NCBI RefSeq assembly: GCF_001888185.1
Contig: NZ_CP016364.1
Location: 372,001-436,000 of the forward strand
DNA: 64,000 nt
Reading direction: 5' to 3'
Source of the DNA: Phaeobacter porticola
GTDB taxonomy: Bacteria > Pseudomonadota > Alphaproteobacteria > Rhodobacterales > Rhodobacteraceae
The notes under the pieces are model-generated. The model ran no database searches, was not told the origin of the DNA, and was given only the letters and a program-made list of their open reading frames with translations. Shown here in pieces: positions 12,185-22,435 of this stretch (the stretch's first letter is position 1; each line of letters begins with the position of its first letter). A program made the position numbers and the translations under genes.

Positions 12185-12631
12185 AATACATTAAGGAAGC
12201 CAGAATTTATGCTGATGTCCATGCGGCTGTTCGTGCAAGCGAGGCGAAAGCCCCCGTCGTCCACCGAGCCGACCCTTGGGTGTCGCGTGTCAGAGCCCGT
12301 CCAGCACGGACGACCTTGCGCGGCAGGATAGGGTCCCTTCCAAAGTTGTGTACTGGTTGCGCTTAAACCTTATCTCACGTCTCTCCGTTGGGATGCAGGA
12401 TAACCAATCACAGCTTTTTGTCGCTGCCAATTGACGAGGAAGTCACCTTTTTTGTCTGTTATCTCGGCTTAGCTCATTGCGTGGCATTTATGGCTGCCAA
12501 TTGCTGTGTTGCCCGTACCGCGCTGTTGCAAGGCGTTGGTGCGATTTAGCGCCTTCCAAATTGGCCTCGGGGATGGTCTTTTGCGCTGAACACTGCCCGG
12601 TCCATCCGGGCTGCTAGAGGATCGCACGGAC
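12185..12631. other. Intergenic stretch between divergent genes
   Basis: A 447-bp gap between the divergent MFS and glycosyltransferase genes. No convincing gene or consensus promoter was found. It holds an 11-bp direct repeat GCTGCCAATTG at 12423-12433 and 12493-12503, which could be a regulator half-site or chance. Confidence 0.4.
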
Positions 12632-13456
12632 ATGGATATTAAACTCAGTATTGTCGGCCTTGTGCGCTTTTCCGTGTTGACGCCGACCTACTACTCCGAA
12701 CGGTTCGCGACCCTTGAGGACACCGCCGCCCATCTCTTCGCGCCAGAGCGGATGGAGCTGCGGTTTCGGGTGTTCGAACGGTTGTGTCTGCGCTCCCTCT
12801 TGCGGCAGAGCGACCAAGGGTTTCACCTGATTGTCCTCACCGCGGAGGATATGCCGGAGATCTATCTGGAGCGCCTTGCGCGTCTGCTGGAACCTGCTTC
12901 CAATATCACCCTGATGCCCGTCGGCCCCGGTGCCCATTATCGAATGCTGAAACAGGGCTATAACGCGGTTCCGGTTGATGATGCGACCCATCGGCTGATG
13001 TTCCGGCTGGATGATGACGACGCGGTGGATCTGGATTATGTCGCCCGCAATCGCCGCTTGGCCCTGGGAATGATCCCACTTCAGGGCGCGGACACGCCGT
13101 TTGTCCTTGCCAACAACCGGGGGCTCTATCTTCGGCGAACTCAGGGGGCGGGCGGTCCGAAGGATGAAATTTTCGACGCCTGCGAAAAGGCGCCGCTGTC
13201 GGTAGGGGCTGCGCTTGTGGCTCCGGTGGAGTACCGCGACAATCCGTATCGCTACAATCACCGCCGCTACGCGCAGCATTGGAACACATATTCCGACATC
13301 TCGACGCCCGGCTTTCTGCGCACCATTCATGGCGATAACAAATCCCGCCCGGCGCAAATGGGGATCACACATAAGATGTCGGACACGCAGATCGCCACAG
13401 CACTGGACTGCCATTTTGCCATGACGCCAGACCAACTGCGCGACGTGTTGCCGTGA
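12632..13456 (+). CDS. Putative rhamnosyltransferase (PF11316-like glycosyltransferase)
   Basis: This 274-aa protein resembles the putative rhamnosyl transferase family (PF11316, from memory). Family members are thought to transfer sugars to surface glycans. An acidic cluster DDDD at residues 127-130, within RLDDDDAVDLDYV, probably binds the metal and nucleotide-sugar. No signal peptide or membrane segment is seen, so it should act in the cytoplasm. Its stop overlaps the start of the next gene (GTGA at 13453-13456), so it is translationally coupled to a DMT exporter. A diverged paralogue with the matching motif RHDDDDAVSVDFV lies at 14350-15126 on the other strand. The acceptor is unknown. 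Confidence 0.75.
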   Translation: MDIKLSIVGLVRFSVLTPTYYSERFATLEDTAAHLFAPERMELRFRVFERLCLRSLLRQSDQGFHLIVLTAEDMPEIYLERLARLLEPASNITLMPVGPGAHYRMLKQGYNAVPVDDATHRLMFRLDDDDAVDLDYVARNRRLALGMIPLQGADTPFVLANNRGLYLRRTQGAGGPKDEIFDACEKAPLSVGAALVAPVEYRDNPYRYNHRRYAQHWNTYSDISTPGFLRTIHGDNKSRPAQMGITHKMSDTQIATALDCHFAMTPDQLRDVLP

Positions 13457-14340
13457 TCTCTCGGCTGACTGGAAACCAGCTGGGCGCGCTCTTGATGGTC
13501 GGCAGCATGGCGGGCTTCACCCTGAACGACGGGATGGTCAAACTCGCCGGACAAAGCCTACCGCTCTCGCAGATCTTAGTGGTACGCGGCATGGCGGTCA
13601 GCGTGCTGATCTATGCTTTGTCCCGTACATATGGGGGCCTGCGCTTGTCGTTGAACCGGCGTGACTGGGCATTGGTCGCGGGGCGCAGCATCGCCGAGGT
13701 CGCCACCACCTATTTCTTTCTCACCGCGCTTTTGACACTGCCAATTGCGAATGTAACAGCCATCCTGCAGATGCTGCCGCTGACGGTCACGCTTGCCGCG
13801 GTGCTTGTCTTTGGTGAGACGGTTGGCTGGCGGCGGGCGACCGCCATCGGGGTCGGTTTCACTGGCATGCTGTTGATCGTGCGGCCGGGGCCAGAGGGGT
13901 TTGATGCGGGCACAGGCTATGCGCTTGCGGCGGTGCTCTGCATTACCGTCCGTGATCTCTTTACACGCCGCATGTCGGCAGCTGTGCCATCCCTCACCGT
14001 GACGCTGATGGCAGCGCTGTCAGTGCTGCTATTCGGCGCGGGCCTCAGCCTACAAGAGGAGTGGCAGCCGATGACGCTTTCCACCACGCTAATCCTGCTG
14101 ACGGCGGCGGGGTTCATCTTTGCGGGCTATCTGTTTTCGGTGATGGTGATGCGGGTGGGCGATGTCGCGGCGGTTGCGCCGTTCCGCTATACTGGACTGC
14201 TCTGGGCGTTGCTGCTGGGGTGGCTCATGTTTGACACCTGGCCTGATGCGCTGACTCTTCTGGGGGCGGCGATTGTTGTGGGGGCGGGCGTCTTCAGCCT
14301 GTTGCGCGAACACCCCCGTCGCCTGTCACCACCGGAATAG
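13453..14340 (+). CDS. DMT-superfamily (EamA/RhaT-like) exporter
   Basis: A 295-aa membrane protein with about ten hydrophobic helices arranged as two EamA-type repeats, the drug/metabolite transporter pattern. Family members mostly export amino acids, metabolites or drugs. The substrate here is unknown. The GTG start overlaps the stop of the glycosyltransferase by four bases, so the two form an operon. The N-terminal hydrophobic run GALLMVGSMAGFTLNDGMVK and the positively charged loop LSLNRRDW fit an inner-membrane location. It converges on the second glycosyltransferase with only nine bases between the stops. Confidence 0.85.
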   Translation: MISRLTGNQLGALLMVGSMAGFTLNDGMVKLAGQSLPLSQILVVRGMAVSVLIYALSRTYGGLRLSLNRRDWALVAGRSIAEVATTYFFLTALLTLPIANVTAILQMLPLTVTLAAVLVFGETVGWRRATAIGVGFTGMLLIVRPGPEGFDAGTGYALAAVLCITVRDLFTRRMSAAVPSLTVTLMAALSVLLFGAGLSLQEEWQPMTLSTTLILLTAAGFIFAGYLFSVMVMRVGDVAAVAPFRYTGLLWALLLGWLMFDTWPDALTLLGAAIVVGAGVFSLLREHPRRLSPPE

Positions 14341-14349
14341 GGAACAAGA

Positions 14350-15126
14350 TCACAACCGGATCGCAAACCGCGCCTCGAACTCGCCTTCCTGTCTGGCAGT
14401 GAGGCGCGTCAGCTCTGGTTCCTTGGCATCCTTTTGTCGCGAGTCGTTGTAACTGTTGAGGGTCCGCACAAACATTGGCGCATCAGGAATCGTGATGCTG
14501 GGCATGAATCGCGCGATCTTGTGATGGGCAAAATTCATGATGGTCTGCTTGCAGCCGCCCGCAACATACATGCCCATTGCGGCCACGAAATAGGGGCGAT
14601 GAACCTCTGTGGCGTAGATCCCGTCAGCATCAAATCGGGCTGTGAATCCCTTGCAGAAATCAATAGCCAGCGTCTGGTTCCTGGCAATTAGCCCAGGGCA
14701 GTCAGCAGCGGTCTGGCGCAGCCGTTCGACAAAGTCGACCGATACTGCGTCATCGTCATCATGTCGGAATTGCAGGCATGCCGCGTTTATATTGGTACGG
14801 GCCTCATTCAACACCTGCTTCATCACCTGCCGGTGGGTGCCGGAGGGCAGGGCGCGGATCTGGATCTGTGGTATATCGGCTGTCAGGTTGCGCAGCCGTT
14901 CTACGTGCCTGCTCGGCAAGCTGTCCCCGATCACCACCACCAGCGTGTAATCCTGATCAGTCTGGGCACGCAGGCAGGGCAAGGCCACGGTCTCCATCAG
15001 GTGAAATCGCTCTTCCAACCGCGCCTCGCCATAAAGATAGGCAATCCGCGCCTCAAGACTGTCATGTTCGACCTGAAAGCCGCCAAGTGCCGGGTAAGAA
15101 AAACGGCATAGACCTATGACCTGCAT
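14350..15126 (-). CDS. Putative rhamnosyltransferase (PF11316-like), paralogue of 12632-13456
   Basis: The ATG at 15126 gives 258 aa beginning MQVIGLCRFSYPALGGFQ, with GAGGG about nine bases upstream. An open frame extends up to 15288 but its N-terminal part is low-complexity and lacks support. The acidic motif DDDD at residues 123-126 (RHDDDDAVSVDFVERLR) matches the one in the 12632 protein, as does the overall layout of an N-terminal half rich in R and L followed by a sugar-nucleotide site. A role in surface glycan or lipopolysaccharide sugar transfer is inferred from the family. Its 5' end faces away from rpsL, whose promoter lies about 155 bp upstream of this start. Confidence 0.75.
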   Translation of the reverse strand: MQVIGLCRFSYPALGGFQVEHDSLEARIAYLYGEARLEERFHLMETVALPCLRAQTDQDYTLVVVIGDSLPSRHVERLRNLTADIPQIQIRALPSGTHRQVMKQVLNEARTNINAACLQFRHDDDDAVSVDFVERLRQTAADCPGLIARNQTLAIDFCKGFTARFDADGIYATEVHRPYFVAAMGMYVAGGCKQTIMNFAHHKIARFMPSITIPDAPMFVRTLNSYNDSRQKDAKEPELTRLTARQEGEFEARFAIRL

Positions 15127-15281
15127 CACTGTAGACCCTCGCATCTGCGGCCTATCAACTTGGTCCGCTGGTTGGTCGGGACTATGCACCGTGCCGACTG
15201 GCCGGGCAAGCAAGGCAGCAGAGCCGGTTTCGATCCGATGGTCTCTATGTGTTCTGATACCGCCAGGCGCAGGGGGCGCTG

Positions 15282-15310
15282 TTGACATCGCCTGCGACTC
15301 CCCATATATG
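15282..15310 (+). promoter_or_regulatory. Promoter of the str operon (rpsL-rpsG-fusA-tuf)
   Basis: A perfect -35 TTGACA (15282-15287), a 17-nt spacer and TATATG (15305-15310) are followed by a GC-rich discriminator, CCCGCC. GC-rich discriminators are typical of stringently controlled ribosomal promoters. Predicted start is near 15317, leaving a leader of about 225 nt. Confidence 0.8.
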
Positions 15311-15541
15311 CCCGCCTATCCGGCACCCGGGGGTCGCCCCAAAAGCCGATATCAAATCGAAGTGGCTCAAGATCTCGTGCGTCTTATTTGCACGGATCCT
15401 CTGTAAACCCACCGCGTCGTTCACCTCGGAATGGGAACGATTGCGGTTTTTGCGCTTGCGGACGCGTAAGTGCGACGAATTTAGCCGCATGTCCAAGGAT
15501 GTGCATGACACATGTGTTGATGAGACGGGGATAAAACCGGA
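15311..15541 (+). promoter_or_regulatory. Long rpsL leader
   Basis: About 225 nt of untranslated leader lie between the predicted start site and the rpsL ATG. Apart from a purine-rich GACGGGGATA before the ATG, no clear fold or leader peptide was found. S7 usually regulates this operon from the rpsL-rpsG gap, so the role of this leader is unknown. Confidence 0.4.
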
Positions 15542-15913
15542 ATGCCAACGATCCAACAGCTGATCCGCAAACCGCGGCAGCCGAAAGTAAAACGCTCAAA
15601 GTCCATGCACCTGGAACAGTGCCCGCAGAAACGCGGCGTCTGCACCCGTGTGTACACAACCACACCTAAGAAACCGAACTCCGCGATGCGGAAAGTTGCG
15701 AAGGTTCGCCTGACCAACGGTTTCGAAGTGATCTCCTACATCCCCGGTGAGAGCCACAACCTTCAGGAGCACTCCGTGGTTCTGATCCGTGGCGGCCGAG
15801 TAAAAGACCTTCCCGGTGTCCGTTACCACATCCTGCGTGGTGTTCTGGATACCCAGGGCGTCAAAGACCGTAAGCAACGCCGTTCGAAGTACGGCGCGAA
15901 GCGTCCTAAGTAA
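15542..15913 (+). CDS. rpsL: 30S ribosomal protein S12
   Basis: This 123-aa protein lies at the decoding centre and takes part in tRNA selection. The conserved [10 protein letters not shown] loop (K43) and [13 protein letters not shown] loop keep the lysines found in streptomycin-sensitive strains, so no resistance mutation is visible. The ATG at 15542 begins [15 protein letters not shown], the usual alphaproteobacterial form. It is the first gene of the str operon, 12 bp before rpsG, and is driven by the strong promoter at 15282-15310. Confidence 0.99.
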   Translation: MPTIQQLIRKPRQPKVKRSKSMHLEQCPQKRGVCTRVYTTTPKKPNSAMRKVAKVRLTNGFEVISYIPGESHNLQEHSVVLIRGGRVKDLPGVRYHILRGVLDTQGVKDRKQRRSKYGAKRPK

Positions 15914-16396
<483 letters not shown>

Positions 16397-16414
16397 GCTA
16401 GGGGATCTAGACCT

Positions 16415-18535
16415 ATGGCACGCGACTATCCACTCGACCGTTACCGTAACTTCGGTATCATGGCGCACATCGATGCGGGTAAAACCACCTGCTCCGAGCG
16501 CATCCTGTATTACACCGGCAAATCCCACAACATTGGTGAGGTGCACGATGGTGCAGCCACCATGGACTGGATGGAGCAGGAACAGGAACGCGGCATCACC
16601 ATTACTTCGGCTGCGACCACCACATTCTGGGAACGCACAGAAGACGGTGAAACCGCCGACTCGCCCAAGCATCGCCTGAACATCATTGACACCCCAGGCC
16701 ACGTTGACTTCACCATCGAAGTTGAGCGTTCGCTTGCGGTTCTCGACGGTGCTGTCTGTGTTCTGGACGCCAACGCCGGTGTTGAACCTCAGACCGAAAC
16801 CGTGTGGCGTCAGGCTGACCGCTACAAGGTTCCGCGTATGGTGTTTGTCAACAAGATGGACAAAATCGGCGCTGACTTCTTCAACTGTGTCAACATGATC
16901 GAAGACCGTACCGGTGCCCGCGCGGTTCCGGTTGCTGTTCCGATCGGCGCAGAAACCGAGCTGGAAGGCCTGGTTGATTTGGTCAACATGGAAGAATGGC
17001 TGTGGCAGGGCGAAGACCTTGGTGCGTCGTGGATCAAAGCACCGATCCGTGACAGCCTGAAAGACATGGCCGACGAATGGCGCGGTAAGATGATCGAAGC
17101 GGCCGTCGAAATGGACGACGACGCTATGGAAAACTACCTGATGGATGGCGCAGAGCCTGACGTCGCGACCCTGCGCGCCCTGCTGCGCAAGGGCACGCTG
17201 TCGTTGTCGTTCGTTCCTGTCCTGGGTGGTTCCGCGTTCAAGAACAAAGGCGTTCAGCCTCTGCTCAACGCTGTGATCGACTATCTGCCCAGCCCGCTGG
17301 ACGTTGTTGATTACATGGGCTTCAAACCCGGTGATGAGACAGAAACCCGTGACATCCCCCGCCGTGCGGACGATGAAATGGCGTTTTCGGGTCTGGCGTT
17401 CAAAATCATGAACGACCCCTTCGTGGGCTCGCTGACCTTTACCCGCATCTATTCCGGCGTCTTGAACAAGGGCGACACGCTGCTGAACTCGACCAAAGGT
17501 CGCAAAGAGCGCGTTGGCCGGATGATGATGATGCACTCGAATGACCGTGAGGAAATCACAGAAGCATTCGCGGGCGACATCATTGCGCTGGCAGGTCTGA
17601 AAGACACCACAACCGGTGACACGCTCTGCGCCGTCAACGATCCTGTGGTTCTGGAAACCATGACCTTCCCAGATCCGGTGATCGAGATCGCGGTTGAGCC
17701 GAAAACCAAGGCCGACCAGGAGAAAATGTCCCAGGGTCTGCAGCGTCTTGCTGCTGAAGATCCGTCCTTCCGCGTGGAGACCGACATCGAGTCCGGTCAA
17801 ACCATCATGAAGGGCATGGGCGAACTTCACCTGGACATCCTGGTTGACCGTCTGAAGCGTGAATTCAAGGTTGAGGCCAACATCGGCGCGCCGCAGGTTG
17901 CTTATCGCGAGACCATTGGTCACGAAGTTGAGCATTCCTACACCCACAAGAAACAGTCGGGTGGTTCGGGTCAGTTCGCTGAGGTGAAAATGATCATCTC
18001 GCCGACAGAGCCAGGCGAAGGCTTCTCGTTTGAATCGCGGATCGTTGGTGGTGCTGTTCCCAAGGAATACATCCCCGGCGTCGAGAAAGGCATCAAATCG
18101 GTTATGGACAGCGGCCCTCTGGCCGGCTTCCCCGTGATCGACTTCAAGGTTGCTCTGATCGACGGTAAGTTCCACGACGTTGACTCCAGCGTGCTGGCCT
18201 TCGAAATCGCTGCTCGTATGGGCATGCGTGAAGGTATGCGCAAAGCTGGCGCCAAGATGCTGGAACCGATCATGAAGGTGGAAGTTATCACACCTGAGGA
18301 CTACACCGGTGGCATCATCGGGGATCTGACCTCGCGTCGTGGTCAGGTGACCGGCCAAGAACCCCGTGGCAACGCTATTGCGATCGACGCAATGGTGCCG
18401 CTGGCGAACATGTTCGGCTACATCAACACGCTGCGTTCGATGAGCTCGGGCCGCGCCCAGTTCACCATGCAGTTTGATCACTACGATCCGGTTCCGCAGA
18501 ACATCTCTGACGAGATCCAGGCGAAATTCGCGTAA
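16415..18535 (+). CDS. fusA: Translation elongation factor G
   Basis: EF-G (706 aa) is the GTPase that drives translocation and, with RRF, recycles ribosomes. The P-loop AHIDAGKTT lies at residues 17-25, followed by DTPGHVDFT (G3) and NKMD (G4). Domains II to V follow to the end, including the domain IV block [10 protein letters not shown] and the C-terminal [14 protein letters not shown]. Length and motifs fit canonical EF-G1 rather than the spdE or EF-G2 paralogues. It sits third in the str operon between rpsG and tuf. Confidence 0.99.
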   Translation: MARDYPLDRYRNFGIMAHIDAGKTTCSERILYYTGKSHNIGEVHDGAATMDWMEQEQERGITITSAATTTFWERTEDGETADSPKHRLNIIDTPGHVDFTIEVERSLAVLDGAVCVLDANAGVEPQTETVWRQADRYKVPRMVFVNKMDKIGADFFNCVNMIEDRTGARAVPVAVPIGAETELEGLVDLVNMEEWLWQGEDLGASWIKAPIRDSLKDMADEWRGKMIEAAVEMDDDAMENYLMDGAEPDVATLRALLRKGTLSLSFVPVLGGSAFKNKGVQPLLNAVIDYLPSPLDVVDYMGFKPGDETETRDIPRRADDEMAFSGLAFKIMNDPFVGSLTFTRIYSGVLNKGDTLLNSTKGRKERVGRMMMMHSNDREEITEAFAGDIIALAGLKDTTTGDTLCAVNDPVVLETMTFPDPVIEIAVEPKTKADQEKMSQGLQRLAAEDPSFRVETDIESGQTIMKGMGELHLDILVDRLKREFKVEANIGAPQVAYRETIGHEVEHSYTHKKQSGGSGQFAEVKMIISPTEPGEGFSFESRIVGGAVPKEYIPGVEKGIKSVMDSGPLAGFPVIDFKVALIDGKFHDVDSSVLAFEIAARMGMREGMRKAGAKMLEPIMKVEVITPEDYTGGIIGDLTSRRGQVTGQEPRGNAIAIDAMVPLANMFGYINTLRSMSSGRAQFTMQFDHYDPVPQNISDEIQAKFA

Positions 18536-18601
18536 GCGAAACGAATTTGAGGGGTTCGCGCCACGGCGCGTGCCCTTCTCAACACGAAAAGGAGGCCTCT
18601 C

Positions 18602-19777
18602 ATGGCTAAGGAAAAGTTTGAACGTACAAAACCGCACGTCAACATCGGCACCATCGGCCACGTTGACCACGGCAAGACCACGCTGACCGCAGCGATCACC
18701 AAATATTTTGGTGACTTCAAAGCCTACGACCAGATCGACGGCGCACCCGAAGAAAAAGCCCGCGGCATCACCATTTCGACCGCGCACGTCGAGTATGAGA
18801 CCGAAGGCCGTCACTACGCCCACGTCGACTGCCCCGGCCACGCTGACTATGTGAAGAACATGATCACCGGTGCGGCGCAGATGGACGGCGCGATCCTGGT
18901 TGTGAACGCAGCTGACGGCCCGATGCCGCAGACCCGCGAGCACATCCTGCTGGGCCGCCAGGTTGGCATCCCGCACATGGTTGTTTTCATGAACAAGGTT
19001 GACCAGGTCGACGACGAAGAGCTCCTGGAGCTGGTCGAAATGGAAATCCGCGAGCTGCTGTCGTCTTACGACTACCCCGGCGACGATATCCCGATCATCG
19101 CAGGCTCGGCTCTGGCCGCTATGGAAGGCAACAAGCCTGAAATCGGCGAAGAGAAGATCAAAGAGCTGATGGCAGCTGTTGATGAGTACATCCCGACCCC
19201 TGCACGTGCGGTTGACCAGCCGTTCCTGATGCCGGTTGAAGATGTGTTCTCGATCTCTGGCCGTGGTACGGTTGTTACGGGGCGTGTTGAGCGTGGCGTG
19301 ATCAACGTTGGCGATTCGATCGAAATCGTTGGTATCCGCGACACCAAGACCACCACCTGCACCGGTGTTGAAATGTTCCGCAAGCTGCTGGACCGTGGTG
19401 AAGCAGGCGACAACATTGGCGCCCTGCTGCGCGGTATCGACCGTGACGGTGTTGAGCGTGGCCAGGTTCTGTGTGCCCCCAAGTCGGTGAACCCGCACAC
19501 CAAGTTCGAAGCCGAGGCCTATATCCTGACCAAGGAAGAAGGCGGCCGTCACACGCCGTTCTTTGCGAACTACCGTCCGCAGTTCTACTTCCGGACCACC
19601 GACGTGACCGGCACCGTGACCCTTCCCGAGGGGACCGAGATGGTTATGCCCGGCGACAACCTGAAGTTCGACGTTGAACTGATCGCGCCGATCGCAATGG
19701 AAAACGGCCTGCGTTTCGCCATCCGCGAAGGCGGCCGCACCGTCGGCGCTGGCGTTGTGTCCAAAATCACCGAGTAA
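18602..19777 (+). CDS. tuf: Translation elongation factor Tu
   Basis: EF-Tu (391 aa) carries aminoacyl-tRNA to the ribosome in its GTP form. The P-loop GHVDHGKTT is at residues 19-27, [12 protein letters not shown] gives G3 and NKVD gives G4. Domains II and III are complete. A very strong site, AAAAGGAGG, precedes the ATG, in keeping with high expression. Relatives often carry a second tuf copy near secE. If so, it lies outside this window. The strong terminator at 19857-19882 ends the str operon after this gene. Confidence 0.99.
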   Translation: MAKEKFERTKPHVNIGTIGHVDHGKTTLTAAITKYFGDFKAYDQIDGAPEEKARGITISTAHVEYETEGRHYAHVDCPGHADYVKNMITGAAQMDGAILVVNAADGPMPQTREHILLGRQVGIPHMVVFMNKVDQVDDEELLELVEMEIRELLSSYDYPGDDIPIIAGSALAAMEGNKPEIGEEKIKELMAAVDEYIPTPARAVDQPFLMPVEDVFSISGRGTVVTGRVERGVINVGDSIEIVGIRDTKTTTCTGVEMFRKLLDRGEAGDNIGALLRGIDRDGVERGQVLCAPKSVNPHTKFEAEAYILTKEEGGRHTPFFANYRPQFYFRTTDVTGTVTLPEGTEMVMPGDNLKFDVELIAPIAMENGLRFAIREGGRTVGAGVVSKITE

Positions 19778-19856
19778 GACGGCTTTGCCGTCTGGCGGGC
19801 GGCAGTTGGTTTTGCGCAGCAAAATCAATGAGAGCCCGCACCTCTGAGACAATAGA

Positions 19857-19882
19857 AAGGGCCGCTCGAAAGAGCGGCCCTT
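19857..19882 (+). terminator. Rho-independent terminator after tuf
   Basis: A perfect 11-bp stem (19857-19867 with 19872-19882) with a GAAA tetraloop and a short TT tail. It ends the str operon and insulates the downstream HAF-repeat gene and rpsJ. Confidence 0.8.
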
Positions 19883-19975
19883 ATTCGTTGTGGCGAACAT
19901 GGTCACTTTGTCATTGTCTTCAAATCGGGTGCGGCACTGCCGTTATCGTTGTTATTTTTCAGTAAGGTATTCTAG

Positions 19976-21058
19976 ATGTTCAATAATTTTCAGACGCTCA
20001 TTGCGTCAACTTTGGTTTCTTTGGTGCAGTTACTTTCCAGCCCCGATGTTTCTGCTGCGACCTGTGAAGCGCCAGTGAAGAGCAACATCGAAGGCGTTGT
20101 TGTCTGCGATCTGGGCGTTCTGAAAGGCGGGGAAAGCAGCTTCGCAAAAGCGGTAAGCGATGATGGCCACATTGTCGTTGGTGTGAGCGGCTCTTCAGAG
20201 GGAGAGCGCGCATTTCTGTGGACGGAAGAGTTGGGAATGCTCAGCCTTGGGGTCCTGCCTGGCGGTTCGAAAAGCCGTGCATCCGGTATTAGCGCTGATG
20301 GCTCTACTGTTGTAGGAGGAAGCGATAGCGCGGCTGGCTGGCATGCGTTCCTGTGGAGGAAAGACACTGGAATGGTCAGTCTTGGTGAGGCTGAAAGGTA
20401 CACTCAAACTCATGCCCAGGCGGTAAGTGCAGATGGGTCGGTTGTTGTCGGCAGCGTTGGCGGTACCGGGGATAGCGGAGGGAAGCGTGCATTCCGCTGG
20501 ACCGCCGATAGCGGAATAACTTTCATCGGAACCGAAGATCTTCACAGAGACAGCGCTGCCCTCGGGGTTAGTGACGATGGTAAAATCATTGTCGGACGTG
20601 TAGGGGTTCAGGCGTTCCGGTGGACCAAAGAGGATGGTGTTGTTCTTCTAGCTCCTGTGCAGGGCGAAAAGCTGATGTATGCGCACGATGCTTCCTGGGA
20701 CGGTTCGATCGTTGTTGGTGACGCAAGCAGCCACAAGAGAAGCAAGGCATTTTTTTGGAGCACCGGCGGCGGCAGCCAACTGCTGTTGCCACCGTTCAAG
20801 GTCAAGAAAGCCGGAGCACGTGCGATCAGCAGGCTGAGTGAAGCTGTCGTGGGATATGTCAAGGGAGCCGGGGGAGGCGTTGCGTTCATTAAAGAGAAGG
20901 GCGGACCCGTGGAACTTCTCGGGCGGCTGAAGGACAGCGGCGGCTACATTTCCAGTTCCGCTAGTGACGTTAGTGCTGATGGCTCAGTTGTTGCGGGATC
21001 ATCCACAGGGGATCTTGGCCATCGAGCAGTGATTTGGAAGCTGTCTGATCAAAACTGA
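19976..21058 (+). CDS. Exported HAF-repeat protein
   Basis: A 360-aa protein with a signal peptide at residues 1-27 (hydrophobic STLVSLVQLL, likely cut after SSPDVSA). The rest is about seven repeats of 40-48 residues with the pattern (A/G)xSxDGsxVVG...AFxWt...G...LG, the 'HAF family extracellular repeat' found in secreted and autotransporter proteins. Such repeats may form a beta-propeller. No membrane anchor or autotransporter barrel follows, so it should be released into the periplasm or medium. It lies alone between the tuf terminator and rpsJ, where most relatives have no gene. Its codon use looks less biased than that of the ribosomal neighbours, suggesting acquisition. The substrate or partner is unknown. 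Confidence 0.75.
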   Translation: MFNNFQTLIASTLVSLVQLLSSPDVSAATCEAPVKSNIEGVVVCDLGVLKGGESSFAKAVSDDGHIVVGVSGSSEGERAFLWTEELGMLSLGVLPGGSKSRASGISADGSTVVGGSDSAAGWHAFLWRKDTGMVSLGEAERYTQTHAQAVSADGSVVVGSVGGTGDSGGKRAFRWTADSGITFIGTEDLHRDSAALGVSDDGKIIVGRVGVQAFRWTKEDGVVLLAPVQGEKLMYAHDASWDGSIVVGDASSHKRSKAFFWSTGGGSQLLLPPFKVKKAGARAISRLSEAVVGYVKGAGGGVAFIKEKGGPVELLGRLKDSGGYISSSASDVSADGSVVAGSSTGDLGHRAVIWKLSDQN

Positions 21059-21389
21059 CAGGTGAAACCAGCTGAGGATAGTTTGGCATTGCGGGCCAAA
21101 GCGAAAAGGGGCGTCTCCTCACCTCTGTTTCCTACATTGAAAAGGGGGCAATCTGCTCGCCGTAGCCTCCGCTCAACCTCCCCTAACAAAATCCCAAACC
21201 CACCGCCCTCCCCAAACGCAACGGTTTCGCGGCAAACCCCCTTGCCACACACCCCCATCAAGCGTATACGGCGCCATCCCGCTCTGCGGGGATGAGGCGG
21301 GGTGATTCCCGCCTTTTGGGTTCGATGAGGGTTCGGCGGTGGTCGCAGGCCCTCCTCTCAACCCCAACGCCTGAAAAAAAGGCATGATT
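21059..21389 (+). other. Gap before rpsJ with C-rich, G-poor tract
   Basis: This 331-bp gap has no supported gene. From about 21172 to 21260 the plus strand is very rich in C and A with few G, the composition of Rho-loading sites. No stem-loop terminator follows the HAF gene, so Rho could end its transcript here. The rpsJ promoter (21242-21270) starts at the end of this tract. Confidence 0.45.
21242..21270 (+). promoter_or_regulatory. Promoter of rpsJ-rplC-rplD-rplW
   Basis: TTGCCA (21242-21247), a 17-nt spacer and TATACG (21265-21270), then a GC-rich GCGCCATCCC. It has the same form as the rpsL and rplO promoters. Predicted start is near 21277, leaving a leader of about 110 nt. Confidence 0.7.
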
Positions 21390-21704
21390 ATGCAAAGCCA
21401 AAATATCCGTATCCGGCTGAAGGCATTCGACTTCCGTGTGTTGGACGCCAGCACGCAGGAAATCGTGAACACTGCCAAGCGGACCGGCGCGCAAGTGCGT
21501 GGCCCGATCCCTCTGCCGAACAAGATCGAGAAATTCACCGTTCTGCGTGGCCCGCACGTTGACAAGAAATCTCGTGACCAGTTCGAGATCCGCACCCACA
21601 AGCGGCTCCTAGACATCGTTGATCCGACCCCCCAGACCGTGGACGCGCTGATGAAGCTCGACCTCGCTGCTGGTGTGGACGTCGAAATCAAGCTGCAATC
21701 CTAA
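21390..21704 (+). CDS. rpsJ: 30S ribosomal protein S10
   Basis: S10 (104 aa) is part of the 30S head and, as NusE, also joins the antitermination complex with NusB. The sequence [19 protein letters not shown] is the normal alphaproteobacterial start. A second ATG six bases upstream (21384) leaves only one base after the AAAGG site at 21378-21382. The ATG at 21390 has a normal spacing of seven. The signature [23 protein letters not shown] is intact. It opens the S10 operon and is followed by rplC after 17 bp. Confidence 0.98.
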   Translation: MQSQNIRIRLKAFDFRVLDASTQEIVNTAKRTGAQVRGPIPLPNKIEKFTVLRGPHVDKKSRDQFEIRTHKRLLDIVDPTPQTVDALMKLDLAAGVDVEIKLQS

Positions 21705-21721
21705 GATCGGAGGGTAAACAT

Positions 21722-22435
21722 ATGCGCTCTGGTATTATCGCAAAAAAAGTCGGCATGACCCGGCTGTTCCTCGAAGATGGTCAGCAGGTTCCTGTGACTG
21801 TTCTTCAGCTGGACGGCCTGCAAGTGACCGCACAACGCACCACCGAAAAAGACGGCTACACAGCTGTTCAGCTGGGCGCAGGCTCGGCCAAGGTGAAGCG
21901 CGTTTCCAAAGCCATGCGCGGTCACTTCGCAGCTGCGAAGGTTGAGCCGAAGCGGAAGCTGGTTGAATTCCGCGTGCCCGCGGATGCCTTGATTGAAGTC
22001 GGTGCCGAAATTTCGGCCGAGCACTTCCTCGAAGGTCAGAAAGTTGACGTCACCGGTACCTCCATCGGTAAAGGTTTCGCCGGTGCGATGAAGCGCTGGA
22101 ACTTTGGTGGTCTGCGTGCCTCGCACGGTGTGTCGATCTCGCACCGTTCGCACGGTTCGACCGGCCAGTGTCAGGATCCGGGCAAGGTTTTCAAAGGCAA
22201 GAAAATGGCCGGCCACATGGGCGCTGCCCGCGTGACCACCCAGAACCTGGAAGTCGTCAAGACCGACGCTGATCGTGGCCTGATCATGATCAAAGGCGCC
22301 GTTCCCGGCTCCAAGGGTGGCTGGGTCACCGTCAAAGACGCCGTGAAAAAGAAGGCCCCCGAAGGTCTGCCTTTCCCGGCAGGTCTGAAGTCGGCCGCAG
22401 CGGAAGAAGTCTCCGCGGAAGGTGGTGAAGCATGA
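21722..22435 (+). CDS. rplC: 50S ribosomal protein L3
   Basis: L3 (237 aa) binds near the 3' end of 23S rRNA and is one of the first proteins in 50S assembly. Its central loop reaches the peptidyl-transferase centre. The signature region [20 protein letters not shown] is present, together with the N-terminal [15 protein letters not shown]. It begins after a GGAGGG site and ends with a four-base overlap with rplD (ATGA). The C-terminal Ala/Glu-rich tail ([13 protein letters not shown]) is a common alphaproteobacterial extension. Confidence 0.99.
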   Translation: MRSGIIAKKVGMTRLFLEDGQQVPVTVLQLDGLQVTAQRTTEKDGYTAVQLGAGSAKVKRVSKAMRGHFAAAKVEPKRKLVEFRVPADALIEVGAEISAEHFLEGQKVDVTGTSIGKGFAGAMKRWNFGGLRASHGVSISHRSHGSTGQCQDPGKVFKGKKMAGHMGAARVTTQNLEVVKTDADRGLIMIKGAVPGSKGGWVTVKDAVKKKAPEGLPFPAGLKSAAAEEVSAEGGEA

